This document shows, one piece after another, positions 1 to 6,584 of a DNA stretch of 29,516 nt. The stretch is from assembly GCA_910586275.1 (NCBI GenBank), contig CAJUIM010000033.1, positions 1 through 29,516 of the forward strand, given 5' to 3'. Within the stretch, counting starts at the first letter, position 1. Each line of letters opens with the position of its first letter. The position numbers were made by a program, and so were the translations under genes. The notes below the pieces were generated by a model, which was not told where the DNA came from, ran no database searches, and worked only from the letters and a program-made list of their open reading frames with translations. The stretch is from an uncultured Lachnospiraceae bacterium. GTDB lineage: Bacteria > Bacillota > Clostridia > Lachnospirales > Lachnospiraceae.

Positions 1-75
1 CGGCCGAAAAAAGCGCACGGAAAACCGGGACAGGCAGTTCCGCTGCTGCCGGCCACTAAAAAAACTCACGCACGG

Positions 76-114
76 GCGTCCGCCTCCCAACATTACATTC
101 AGGCTGAACTGTTA
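76..114 (-). repeat. Dispersed repeat copy, inverted relative to the copy at the window's right end
   Basis: The reverse complement of this stretch matches 29471-29509 at 36 of 39 positions, including an exact 20-base run at the start. The two copies are inverted and face inward from the two window ends. Read on the plus strand this copy would encode RPPPNITFRLNCY, and the other copy read on the minus strand gives RPPLNTTFRLNCY. I take it as part of a dispersed intergenic repeat rather than coding sequence. Bases 1-75 before it hold only a GGCAG/CTGCC hairpin and A-rich stretches, with no recognisable gene. Confidence 0.7.
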
Positions 115-138
115 CAGTGTGTCTGAAAATTGTTTCGG

Positions 139-160
139 AAATTTTGCCGCTTCAAAATTT
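139..160. promoter_or_regulatory. Perfect 8-bp palindrome, candidate operator upstream of kduI
   Basis: AAATTTTG, six bases, then CAAAATTT form a perfect inverted repeat about 30 bases upstream of the predicted -35 element. No T-run follows, so it is not an intrinsic terminator. The symmetric layout fits a dimeric repressor or activator of the uronate cluster. That role is inference, because no regulator gene is visible in the window. Confidence 0.35.
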
Positions 161-189
161 GCAAGGTTTAGGAAAGAATAAAACAAGAA

Positions 190-218
190 TTGGAATAAAT
201 GGTATGGTATGATATGAT
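190..218 (+). promoter_or_regulatory. Predicted sigma-A promoter of the uronate cluster
   Basis: TTGGAA at 190-195 and TATGAT at 213-218 are separated by exactly 17 bases. Transcription would start near 225, about 40 bases before the kduI GTG. It is the only good promoter before kduI and probably drives the kduI-kduD part at least. Confidence 0.55.
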
Positions 219-266
219 TATACAAAGAAGGTAAAAACAACGGTTTCGGAAAGGAAGGGATGGCAA

Positions 267-1130
267 GTGGAACTGAGGACAGCGGCTTCGCCAAGGGACG
301 TGAAGCATTACACAACGGAGAGGTTGAGGGAAGAGTTTCTGATTCAGGGTTTATTTGCGGCAGATGAAATAAAATTGGTATACAGCCATATCGACCGCAT
401 TATTACGGGTGCGGCAACACCGGTATCCAAAGCTCTGACGCTTACCGCAGGCGATGAACTGCGGGCGGAATATTTCCTTCAGAGAAGGGAAATGGGCGTT
501 ATCAACATCGGAGGAGCAGGTGTGATTACCATTGACGGAAGGAAATATGATGTGGCTTTTAAGGAAGGTATGTATATCGGAATGGGGGCAAAGGACATCA
601 GCTTTGAGAGCAAGGATGCTTCCGAACCGGCGAAGTTTTATATCAACAGTGCGCCGGCTCATAAGACATATCCTACCGTATTGATTAAACCCAACGGCGC
701 GCCGGAAGAAGGGGTAGTGATCGTTAAGGATGAAAACAAAGTGGAGTTAGGTTCCCTTGAGGACGCAAACCATAGGGTGATCTGTAAGTATATCCTTCCG
801 GGGCAGGTAGAAAGCTGCCAGCTGGTTATGGGAATGACGAAGCTGGAACCGGGAAGCGTATGGAATACTATGCCCTGCCATACCCATGACAGACGTATGG
901 AAGTGTACCTTTATTTCGAAATGCCGGAGGATGCGTTTGTCATGCATTATATGGGCGAGCCCGATGAAACGAGGCATATTGTGATGCGGAATGAGGAAGC
1001 GGTGATTTCTCCCAGCTGGTCCATTCACTCCGGCTGCGGTTCCAGGGCGTACACTTTTATCTGGGGCATGGTTGGGGAAAATCAGGATTTTGACGATATG
1101 GACGGCGTGGCGATGAAAGATTTGATGTAG
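267..1130 (+). CDS. kduI: 5-keto-4-deoxyuronate isomerase (KduI)
   Basis: A cytoplasmic metal-dependent cupin isomerase that converts 4-deoxy-L-threo-5-hexosulose uronate, the product of unsaturated uronides from pectin or glycosaminoglycans, into 3-deoxy-D-glycero-2,5-hexodiulosonate. The 287 residues align over nearly their whole length with E. coli KduI (278 aa), including the VINIGGAG block at 78-85 and the MPCHTHDRRMEV block. The metal ligands appear intact: H205, H207, E212 and H254. The start is GTG with AAGGAAGGG at 251-259. It is preferred because it places the N-terminus level with E. coli KduI, and the next in-frame Met is far inside. It is first in a plus-strand set with kduD, a DhuI-like isomerase and an aldolase. 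The family assignment is very secure. Confidence 0.96.
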   Translation: MELRTAASPRDVKHYTTERLREEFLIQGLFAADEIKLVYSHIDRIITGAATPVSKALTLTAGDELRAEYFLQRREMGVINIGGAGVITIDGRKYDVAFKEGMYIGMGAKDISFESKDASEPAKFYINSAPAHKTYPTVLIKPNGAPEEGVVIVKDENKVELGSLEDANHRVICKYILPGQVESCQLVMGMTKLEPGSVWNTMPCHTHDRRMEVYLYFEMPEDAFVMHYMGEPDETRHIVMRNEEAVISPSWSIHSGCGSRAYTFIWGMVGENQDFDDMDGVAMKDLM

Positions 1131-1183
1131 CCGAAAGGACTGAGGAGAACCGAAGGGAATATAAGGCTTCAGAAAAGAACAGA

Positions 1184-1231
1184 GACAGATCAAAACGCAG
1201 ACAGAACAAAACACAGACAGATCAAAACGCA
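1184..1231 (+). repeat. Three tandem 16-bp repeats in a purine-rich kduI-kduD spacer
   Basis: The unit GACAGATCAAAACGCA occurs at 1184-1199, diverged as GACAGAACAAAACACA at 1200-1215, and exactly again at 1216-1231. The surrounding 1131-1338 spacer is strongly A/G-rich on the plus strand with few T bases, and I see no hairpin terminator. It would therefore give an unstructured transcript between the two genes. No protein is supported here. Confidence 0.8.
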
Positions 1232-1338
1232 GAAGAGGCAAAAGAAAAGTAAAAGACGGAAAAAAGTGGATAGAGAAAAGGAACGGAAAGAAGAACGTAA
1301 CAGAGAGAGAAGAGAATAAAAGAAAAGGAGAAAGAACA

Positions 1339-2145
1339 ATGAGTGATTTTATGAAGAAGTTTTCACTGGAGGGTAAAGTTGCATGGGTGACAGGGGCATC
1401 TTACGGCATTGGGTTTGCCATTGCAAGCGCATATGCGGAAGCCGGTGCAACCATCGTGTTTAACGATATTAAGCAGGAACTGGTAGATAAGGGACTGGCA
1501 GCTTATGAAGAGAAGGGAATAAAGGCTCACGGATATGTATGCGACGTAACAAACGAAGAACAGGTTCAGGCTACGGTTGCGCAGATTGAGAAGGAAGTCG
1601 GGGTTGTGGATATCCTTGTAAATAATGCAGGTATTATCAAACGTATTCCGATGTGCGAAATGACGGCAGCCGAGTTCCGTCAGGTTATTGATGTGGACCT
1701 CAATGCTCCTTTCATTGTGTCCAAGGCAGTTATTCCGAGCATGATTAAAAAAGGTCATGGCAAGATTATAAACATCTGCTCCATGATGAGCGAACTGGGA
1801 CGTGAAACCGTATCCGCATACGCGGCAGCAAAGGGCGGCCTGAAAATGCTGACCAGAAATATTGCTTCCGAATATGGCGAATTCAATATCCAGTGCAACG
1901 GCATCGGCCCCGGCTATATTGCCACACCTCAGACGGCTCCGCTGCGTGAAGTACAGCCCGACGGCTCGAAACATCCTTTTGACCAGTTCATCATTGCGAA
2001 GACCCCTGCGGCACGCTGGGGAGAGACGGAAGATTTACAGGGGCCTGCGGTATTCCTTGCTTCCGATGCTTCCGATTTCGTGAACGGACATGTTCTGTAT
2101 GTGGACGGCGGTATTCTTGCATATATCGGAAAACAGCCGCAGTAA
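1339..2145 (+). CDS. kduD: SDR-family 2-dehydro-3-deoxy-D-gluconate 5-dehydrogenase (KduD / DhuD / gluconate 5-dehydrogenase type)
   Basis: A short-chain dehydrogenase expected to reduce 3-deoxy-D-glycero-2,5-hexodiulosonate to 2-keto-3-deoxygluconate (KDG) with NAD(P)H. The 268 residues are normal for the family. Visible motifs are the cofactor loop TGASYGIG at 18-25, NNAG at 95-98, catalytic S148 and the Y161xxxK165 pair. It starts at ATG with AAGGAG about 8 bases upstream. Sequence alone does not separate KduD from gluconate 5-dehydrogenase, which is closely similar. The position between two isomerases that make its substrate, and upstream of a KDPG aldolase, favours the KduD/DhuD role. 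Confidence 0.88.
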   Translation: MSDFMKKFSLEGKVAWVTGASYGIGFAIASAYAEAGATIVFNDIKQELVDKGLAAYEEKGIKAHGYVCDVTNEEQVQATVAQIEKEVGVVDILVNNAGIIKRIPMCEMTAAEFRQVIDVDLNAPFIVSKAVIPSMIKKGHGKIINICSMMSELGRETVSAYAAAKGGLKMLTRNIASEYGEFNIQCNGIGPGYIATPQTAPLREVQPDGSKHPFDQFIIAKTPAARWGETEDLQGPAVFLASDASDFVNGHVLYVDGGILAYIGKQPQ

Positions 2146-2225
2146 ATTAAGAACTGCTTTTATGAATAGTAATTGACAGAAAATACGGGATAATAAAAAG
2201 GACTCATAAAAAGAGGTTTTGTAAA

Positions 2226-2867
2226 ATGAAAATTGCATTGATAAATGAGAACAGCCAGGCGGCGAAAAATGAAATGGTGTGCGAAACACTGAAAAAAGTT
2301 GTGGAACCCATGGGGCATGAAGTATTCAATTACGGGATGTACGGCGCAGAGGATGCGCATTCACTGACTTATGTGCAGAACGGCATTCTTGCCGCAGTGC
2401 TTTTAAATTCGGGAGCAGCGGATTATGTAGTGACAGGCTGCGGGACAGGAGAAGGGGCAATGCTGGCTTGCAATGCTTTCCCGGGAGTACTCTGCGGCCA
2501 TATCGTAGACCCTTCCGATGCTTATATGTTTGCCCAGATCAATGACGGCAATGCCATTGCGCTTCCGTTTGCCAAAGGGTTTGGATGGGGCGCGGAACTG
2601 AACCTGACTTATATCTTTGAAAAATTGTTTACCGGCGAGAGCGGGCAGGGATATCCGAAGGAGAGGGTAGTTCCGGAGCAGAGGAATAAGAAGATTCTTG
2701 ACGAAGTGAAGAAAGTGACTCATCAGGATATGGAAACAATACTGAAAAATCTGGATCCCGAATTGGTGAAAGGGGCTTTGGCCGGAGAGAAATTCCAGGA
2801 ATATTTCTTTGCGAACTGTAAATGTGATAAACTGGCAGCCTGTGTCAAAGAAATTTTGGGGCAGTGA
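2226..2867 (+). CDS. dhuI: RpiB/LacA/LacB-fold isomerase of the DhuI type
   Basis: A 213-residue member of the ribose-5-phosphate isomerase B fold. The Cys motif GCGTGEG sits at 71-77, with C72 at the position of the RpiB active-site cysteine. The opening MKIALINENSQ, the VEPMGHEVFNYGMY block (26-39) and the KGFGWGAELNL block (117-127) resemble streptococcal DhuI, described as an isomerase of unsaturated glucuronic/iduronic acid products from glycosaminoglycans. It would then do the same reaction as KduI from a different fold. It begins 80 bases after kduD with AGAGGT before the ATG. An alternative is a sugar-phosphate isomerase of unknown substrate. The fold is secure; the DhuI role is inference supported by similarity and context. 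Confidence 0.8.
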   Translation: MKIALINENSQAAKNEMVCETLKKVVEPMGHEVFNYGMYGAEDAHSLTYVQNGILAAVLLNSGAADYVVTGCGTGEGAMLACNAFPGVLCGHIVDPSDAYMFAQINDGNAIALPFAKGFGWGAELNLTYIFEKLFTGESGQGYPKERVVPEQRNKKILDEVKKVTHQDMETILKNLDPELVKGALAGEKFQEYFFANCKCDKLAACVKEILGQ

Positions 2868-2893
2868 CAGACCGGTTCCGGCTGTTGTATAAT
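2865..2893 (+). promoter_or_regulatory. Possible internal promoter before the aldolase gene
   Basis: TGACAG at 2865-2870, overlapping the stop codon of the previous gene, and TATAAT at 2888-2893 are 17 bases apart. The start point would lie near 2900, with the aldolase ATG at 2928. The -10 is perfect and the -35 is moderate. It could let the aldolase be expressed without the isomerases. Confidence 0.4.
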
Positions 2894-2927
2894 AGTTGAC
2901 AAAATATGAGTCAGAAAGGATAACATT

Positions 2928-3890
2928 ATGAATCCGATAGTAGAAGAAATCAGTAAGATCGGCATAGTTCCGGTAATTGCATTGGACGATGCAAAAGATG
3001 CGAAACCGTTGGCAGAAGCTTTGTGCAAAGGAGGGCTTCCCTGTGCGGAAGTGACTTTCCGTACCGATGCGGCCGAGGAATCCATCCGCATTATGTCGGA
3101 AGAATTTCCGGATATGCTGGTTGGGGCAGGAACGGTCCTGACCACGGAGCAGGTAGACAGGGCGGTAGGCGCGGGCGCTAAATTTATTGTCAGCCCCGGG
3201 CTGAATCCTAAGGTGGTTTCCTATTGTCTTGAGAAAAATGTTCCGATTCTTCCGGGAACATCCAACCCAAGCGATGTGGAAGCTGCTATTGAACTGGGTC
3301 TGGAAGTCGTAAAATTCTTCCCTGCAGAGCAGGCGGGCGGCATCAATATGATCAAGGCCATGAGCGCACCTTATACAAAGATGAAATTTATGCCCACGGG
3401 AGGCGTGAATGCCAATAATCTGAAAGATTACTTGGATTTCGGTAAAATAGTTGCCTGCGGCGGCAGCTGGATGGTGAAAAAAGATTTGGTGGCGGCAGGT
3501 AAATTTGACGAGATTGAAGCTTTGACAAGAGAAGCCGTAAATAAGATGCTGGGCTTTGAACTGAGGCATGTGGGCATAAATGCTCCGGATGAGGATTCGG
3601 CAGATAAGACTGCAGGTGCTTTTGAGGCTATTTTCGGAATGGCTAAGAAAACAGGGGCAAGTTCCATCTTCGCCGGTACCGCAGTGGAAGTAATGAAGAC
3701 TCCTTATCTGGGGGCAAATGGGCATATTGCAATCGGAACCAATTATATAAGGCGGGCGGTATACCATTTGGAAAGACAGGGTGTAGTATTTGATGAGAGC
3801 ACGGCAAGGAATGACGAGAAAGGAAATCTGAAAGCAATTTATCTGAAGGATGAAATCGGCGGATTTGCAGTGCATCTTGTGCAGAAATAA
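2928..3890 (+). CDS. KHG/KDPG aldolase fused to a C-terminal VOC (glyoxalase-like) domain
   Basis: Residues 1-210 are a class I KHG/KDPG aldolase of the Eda type, which cleaves 2-keto-3-deoxy-6-phosphogluconate to pyruvate and glyceraldehyde 3-phosphate. The Schiff-base lysine is K129 in EVVKFFPAEQ, with E41, R45, T69 and P90 at the E. coli Eda positions for substrate and proton handling. Residues 211-320 add a VOC-type module opening with RHVGINA. H214, H266 and H316 lie where such domains place metal ligands, though the last is usually Glu. The usual Eda length is about 210, so the extra 110 residues are a real fusion in one open frame with no internal start signal I can see. The role of the VOC part is unknown. 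It may bind a keto acid or another small ligand. It starts at ATG with AAAGGA. Confidence 0.9.
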   Translation: MNPIVEEISKIGIVPVIALDDAKDAKPLAEALCKGGLPCAEVTFRTDAAEESIRIMSEEFPDMLVGAGTVLTTEQVDRAVGAGAKFIVSPGLNPKVVSYCLEKNVPILPGTSNPSDVEAAIELGLEVVKFFPAEQAGGINMIKAMSAPYTKMKFMPTGGVNANNLKDYLDFGKIVACGGSWMVKKDLVAAGKFDEIEALTREAVNKMLGFELRHVGINAPDEDSADKTAGAFEAIFGMAKKTGASSIFAGTAVEVMKTPYLGANGHIAIGTNYIRRAVYHLERQGVVFDESTARNDEKGNLKAIYLKDEIGGFAVHLVQK

Positions 3891-3906
3891 ATATGATTAT
3901 GGACGG

Positions 3907-3933
3907 AACCGTCGGCAGACAGCCGGCGGTTTT
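3907..3933 (+). terminator. Weak terminator or attenuator between the aldolase and the dehydrogenase
   Basis: AACCGTCGGC (3907-3916), loop AGACA and GCCGGCGGTT (3922-3931) form a 10-bp stem with one G-U pair. It runs into only four T bases, so termination is probably partial. This fits reduced read-through into the next gene. Confidence 0.45.
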
Positions 3934-3959
3934 CGGATTGGGAAGGAGAATGTAATCGA

Positions 3960-4919
3960 ATGCGGATTGTAATTTTAGAAAGGGAAAGTGTAGGGAAAGA
4001 TGTTTCTGTGGAATGCCTGAATGATTTGGGAGAGGTGACGGCTTACCCTAATACGGCAGCGGGAGAGGTGGAAAGCAGAGTACAGGATGCGGAAATCATC
4101 ATTGCTAATAAGGCACCGTTAAATGCGGAAACGCTGAAATCGGCAGAGAAGGTAAGGCTGATCTGTGAATTTGCCACTGGATATGACAATGTGGATTTGG
4201 ACTATTGCCGCAAAAGAGGAATTAAGGTGGCAAACGTTGTGAACTATTCCACGGCTGCGGTGGCTCAGCATACCTTCGCCTTATGTTTCTATATATTGGA
4301 AAAACTGAATCATTATGATCATTTTGTGAAATCCGGCGGATATGCGGCACAATCCAGATTTTCCAATTTTGACCTGCCGTTTACCGAATTGGACGGAAAA
4401 ACCTGGGGGATTATCGGGATGGGGAATATCGGGCGGAAAGTGGCGCAGATTGCGGAAGCTTTCGGGTGCAGGGTGATGTTTTTCTCTGCTTCGGGAAAGA
4501 GCAGCTGTACCGATTATGAGAGGGTGGATTTGGACACACTGCTGAAAAATGCGGATTTTCTGTCACTCCATTGTCCGCTGAGTGATAGGACGCGAAATCT
4601 CATCGACTTAGAGGCACTGAGGAAGATGAAGGAAACGGCTATTTTGATCAATGTTGCAAGAGGTCCGGTGGTGAATGACGAGGCATTATATACTGCCTTG
4701 ACGGAAAATATGATTGCCGGAGCGGGATTGGATGTGACAAGTACGGAACCAATGAAAGATACGAATCCATTAAGCAAAATCATGGATAGCAATAAGCTGA
4801 TCATCACACCGCATTTGGCATGGGCAAGTATAGAAGCAAGGAACCGTGTGGTTGAGGAAACCTATAAAAATATTCAGGAATTCTGTCAGGGAAGGGATAG
4901 AAATATTGTGAATCTTTAG
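3960..4919 (+). CDS. NAD-dependent D-2-hydroxyacid dehydrogenase
   Basis: A 319-residue member of the D-isomer-specific 2-hydroxyacid dehydrogenase family, the usual length. The NAD-binding Rossmann motif GMGNIG lies at 153-158, and the catalytic triad is R234 (in NVARGPVVND), E263 (STEPM) and H285 (TPHLAW). Such enzymes reduce 2-keto acids such as hydroxypyruvate, glyoxylate or pyruvate. The substrate cannot be read from sequence. It follows the aldolase after a partial terminator, so it may remove or use a keto acid formed from uronates, which is inference. The Shine-Dalgarno AAGGAG lies 12 bases before the ATG, rather far, suggesting modest translation. A long hairpin follows the gene. Confidence 0.9.
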   Translation: MRIVILERESVGKDVSVECLNDLGEVTAYPNTAAGEVESRVQDAEIIIANKAPLNAETLKSAEKVRLICEFATGYDNVDLDYCRKRGIKVANVVNYSTAAVAQHTFALCFYILEKLNHYDHFVKSGGYAAQSRFSNFDLPFTELDGKTWGIIGMGNIGRKVAQIAEAFGCRVMFFSASGKSSCTDYERVDLDTLLKNADFLSLHCPLSDRTRNLIDLEALRKMKETAILINVARGPVVNDEALYTALTENMIAGAGLDVTSTEPMKDTNPLSKIMDSNKLIITPHLAWASIEARNRVVEETYKNIQEFCQGRDRNIVNL

Positions 4920-4922
4920 AGC

Positions 4923-4972
4923 GTGTTTGAAAATTCCTTTCCGGCAGATGCCAGGAAGGAATTTTCAAACAC
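4923..4972. terminator. Long perfect hairpin after the uronate cluster, between convergent genes
   Basis: GTGTTTGAAAATTCCTT (4923-4939) and its exact reverse complement (4956-4972) form a 17-bp stem. An inner GGC-AGAT-GCC mini-stem closes the loop. No T-run follows on either strand, so this is not a textbook terminator. The stem is unusually long and its left arm resembles intergenic motifs near 118 and 5748. It may be a repeat-derived structure that also separates the convergent dehydrogenase and mtnN transcripts. Confidence 0.55.
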
Positions 4973-5008
4973 TTTCTAGGGAATGGGAGGTGGCGGGCAT
5001 GGATATCC

Positions 5009-5707
5009 TTATATGCTGCCAATCATACGGCTTACTATTCTTGCGCAGTCCTGGGCCGCTTTCTTTTCGAAAACGGGATATTCAATCTCGGCACTATGGT
5101 CTGCCTTGTCGGAGATGGCACGGATAATGACAAAGGGAATCCCGTTTAAAGTTGCGGCATGGGCAATGGAAGCCCCTTCCATTTCGGTGCAGGAACCGGA
5201 GAAAAGGCTGATCAGGCGTTCTTTTACAGCGTTGTCGCTGATAAACTGGTCCCCGCTGACAACCCGCCCGGTAAATACATGGATATCAGGATTGGCTTCC
5301 AGACAGGCGGACTTTGCCAATTCTATCATGGCAGCGTCTGCGGTGAAAGCCAGCTGTCCTAATTGTGGAACTTCACCGGGCCGGTATCCGAAAATGGTGG
5401 CATCTACGTCGTGATGCAGCGCATCTTCGGAAACAACGATATCGCCAATGTCTATGGAGGCATTCAGAGAGCCGGCAACTCCGGTATTGATGATATGGGT
5501 CACATGGAAAATATCCGCAAGTATCTGTACGCACATAGCGGCATTGACTTTTCCGACACCGCTGCGCACAATAACTACTTCTTTGCCGTTCAGATTACCT
5601 TCGTAGAATTCCATGGAGGCTTTTTTTTCAATTTTATTTATCTGCATGTTTGATTTCAGTGTTTCCACTTCCATTTCCATGGCACCTATAATCCCGATTT
5701 TTATCAT
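5009..5707 (-). CDS. mtnN: 5'-methylthioadenosine / S-adenosylhomocysteine nucleosidase
   Basis: Cleaves adenine from S-adenosylhomocysteine and methylthioadenosine. The first activity makes the S-ribosylhomocysteine used by LuxS. The 232 residues match E. coli MtnN (232 aa) throughout. Landmarks are the opening IGIIGAMEMEVE with catalytic E13, the SGVGKVNAA phosphate/ribose loop at 49-57, TEMEGAS at 174-180 with E177, and the general acid D200 in RAISD. AGAAAGG lies about 12 bases upstream of the ATG. It is downstream of luxS on the same strand with a 150-base spacer, so co-transcription is likely and biochemically sensible. Confidence 0.95.
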   Translation of the reverse strand: MIKIGIIGAMEMEVETLKSNMQINKIEKKASMEFYEGNLNGKEVVIVRSGVGKVNAAMCVQILADIFHVTHIINTGVAGSLNASIDIGDIVVSEDALHHDVDATIFGYRPGEVPQLGQLAFTADAAMIELAKSACLEANPDIHVFTGRVVSGDQFISDNAVKERLISLFSGSCTEMEGASIAHAATLNGIPFVIIRAISDKADHSAEIEYPVFEKKAAQDCARIVSRMIGSI

Positions 5708-5747
5708 TTTATATATTACCTTTCTGTTTTTTTTGTTTAAATTGAGA

Positions 5748-5840
5748 ACGTATCTGAAAATTGCTTCTGCCGGATCTGTGCCGCAATTTGTAAGAGCCTT
5801 GACCTGAAGGAGCGAGCCGCAGTTGGCAGGAGCAATTGGT
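5748..5840. repeat. Structured intergenic element between luxS and mtnN
   Basis: AATTGCTTCTGCC (5759-5771) pairs with GGCAGGAGCAATT (5825-5837), 12 of 13 positions complementary apart from one G-T. This encloses about 53 bases that contain further GCCGC/GAGCGAGC-type complementarity. The left flank, CGTATCTGAAAATTG, resembles the sequence at 118-132 and the hairpin arm at 4923. It looks like a member of an intergenic palindromic repeat family. It could also modulate luxS-mtnN read-through. Confidence 0.45.
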
Positions 5841-5852
5841 AAGGCATGGTCT

Positions 5853-5880
5853 GCCGCTTAGTCAGGATAGATTAAGCGGC
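5853..5880 (-). other. Hairpin overlapping the luxS stop codon
   Basis: GCCGCTTA (5853-5860) and TAAGCGGC (5873-5880) form a perfect 8-bp stem with a 12-base loop, straddling the last codons and stop of luxS. No T-run follows on the minus strand. It may stabilise the 3' end or slow release rather than terminate. Confidence 0.4.
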
Positions 5881-6337
5881 TGTCATCGATATGGTACAGC
5901 ACATTGTCCAAATATTTTGCCGCCAGATAGTTTGCCATTCCTAAATTCATATCCAGATAATTGCCGCAATCTTTTGCACTGGCACCTGGTACTTCATCCT
6001 TAAAATCACGGATAAATTCATACAGATCCACCATTAGGGGGACAATGTCCCTAGAGGAATAATCCCCTGCAAGAAGCAGATAGAAGCCGGTACGGCAGCC
6101 CATAGGGCCGAAATAGATAGTTTTTTCACCGTATTCTTTGTGATTGCGCAGGAAGGTTGCGGCAAGATGTTCTATCGTATGCATTTCTGCCGTATTCATG
6201 ACCGGTTCTTCGTTGGGGGAGGTCATTCTTAAATCAAAGGTTGTAATGACCTGGCTGCCTACATTGTCTTTGCGTGAGACATATACACCGGGCTGTAATT
6301 TGATGTGGTCAATTGTGAAACTGGTGATTTTTTCCAT
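5858..6337 (-). CDS. luxS: S-ribosylhomocysteine lyase LuxS
   Basis: Splits S-ribosylhomocysteine into homocysteine and 4,5-dihydroxypentane-2,3-dione, the precursor of autoinducer-2. The 159-residue length is typical. The metal site is complete: H53 and H57 in the HTIEH motif and C124 in SAKDCGNY. E56 and C81 (GPMGCRTGFY) are the expected catalytic residues. AAGGAG lies about 8 bases upstream of the ATG. It is immediately upstream of mtnN, which supplies its substrate, so this pair completes SAH recycling. No SAM riboswitch or other obvious leader structure is visible upstream. Confidence 0.97.
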   Translation of the reverse strand: MEKITSFTIDHIKLQPGVYVSRKDNVGSQVITTFDLRMTSPNEEPVMNTAEMHTIEHLAATFLRNHKEYGEKTIYFGPMGCRTGFYLLLAGDYSSRDIVPLMVDLYEFIRDFKDEVPGASAKDCGNYLDMNLGMANYLAAKYLDNVLYHIDDSRLIYPD

Positions 6338-6509
6338 ATGATATCTCCTTTATTTTATTCTTGCTTTATGCATCTAACGATTGCCGCAGGGATGTTGACT
6401 TGGGCATATAACTAATGCTGCCTGTTTCTATTTTACAATGAAAACGGCGGTTGACAAGTAAAAAATAAGAATGTTTAAAAATATTTTAGAAAATAAACAC
6501 GCTTTTGTC

Positions 6510-6518
6510 TGTTATAAT
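6510..6518 (+). promoter_or_regulatory. Extended -10 promoter of the DUF3221-like gene
   Basis: TGTTATAAT is a perfect extended -10 element (TG, one base, TATAAT), about 65 bases before the ATG at 6585. A separate TTGACA at 6451-6456 with TTTAAA 17 bases later (6474-6479) could be a second, upstream promoter. Confidence 0.5.
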
Positions 6519-6584
6519 GAAAGCAAATTATTATATGGCTATGCCCCTATAAGAAAGCGGGGTAAGCCGGATAGGGAGGGAATT

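Noticed and set aside
2403..3875. A 490-codon open frame on the minus strand across the DhuI-type and aldolase genes
   Set aside because: It is the antisense frame of two well-conserved plus-strand genes, has no ribosome site, and encodes a Cys/His/Phe-rich composition typical of antisense reading.
6471..6584. Upstream extension of the DUF3221-like gene
   Set aside because: The extension contains the probable promoter and the ribosome binding site of the ATG at 6585, and would add a non-conserved cytoplasmic tail.
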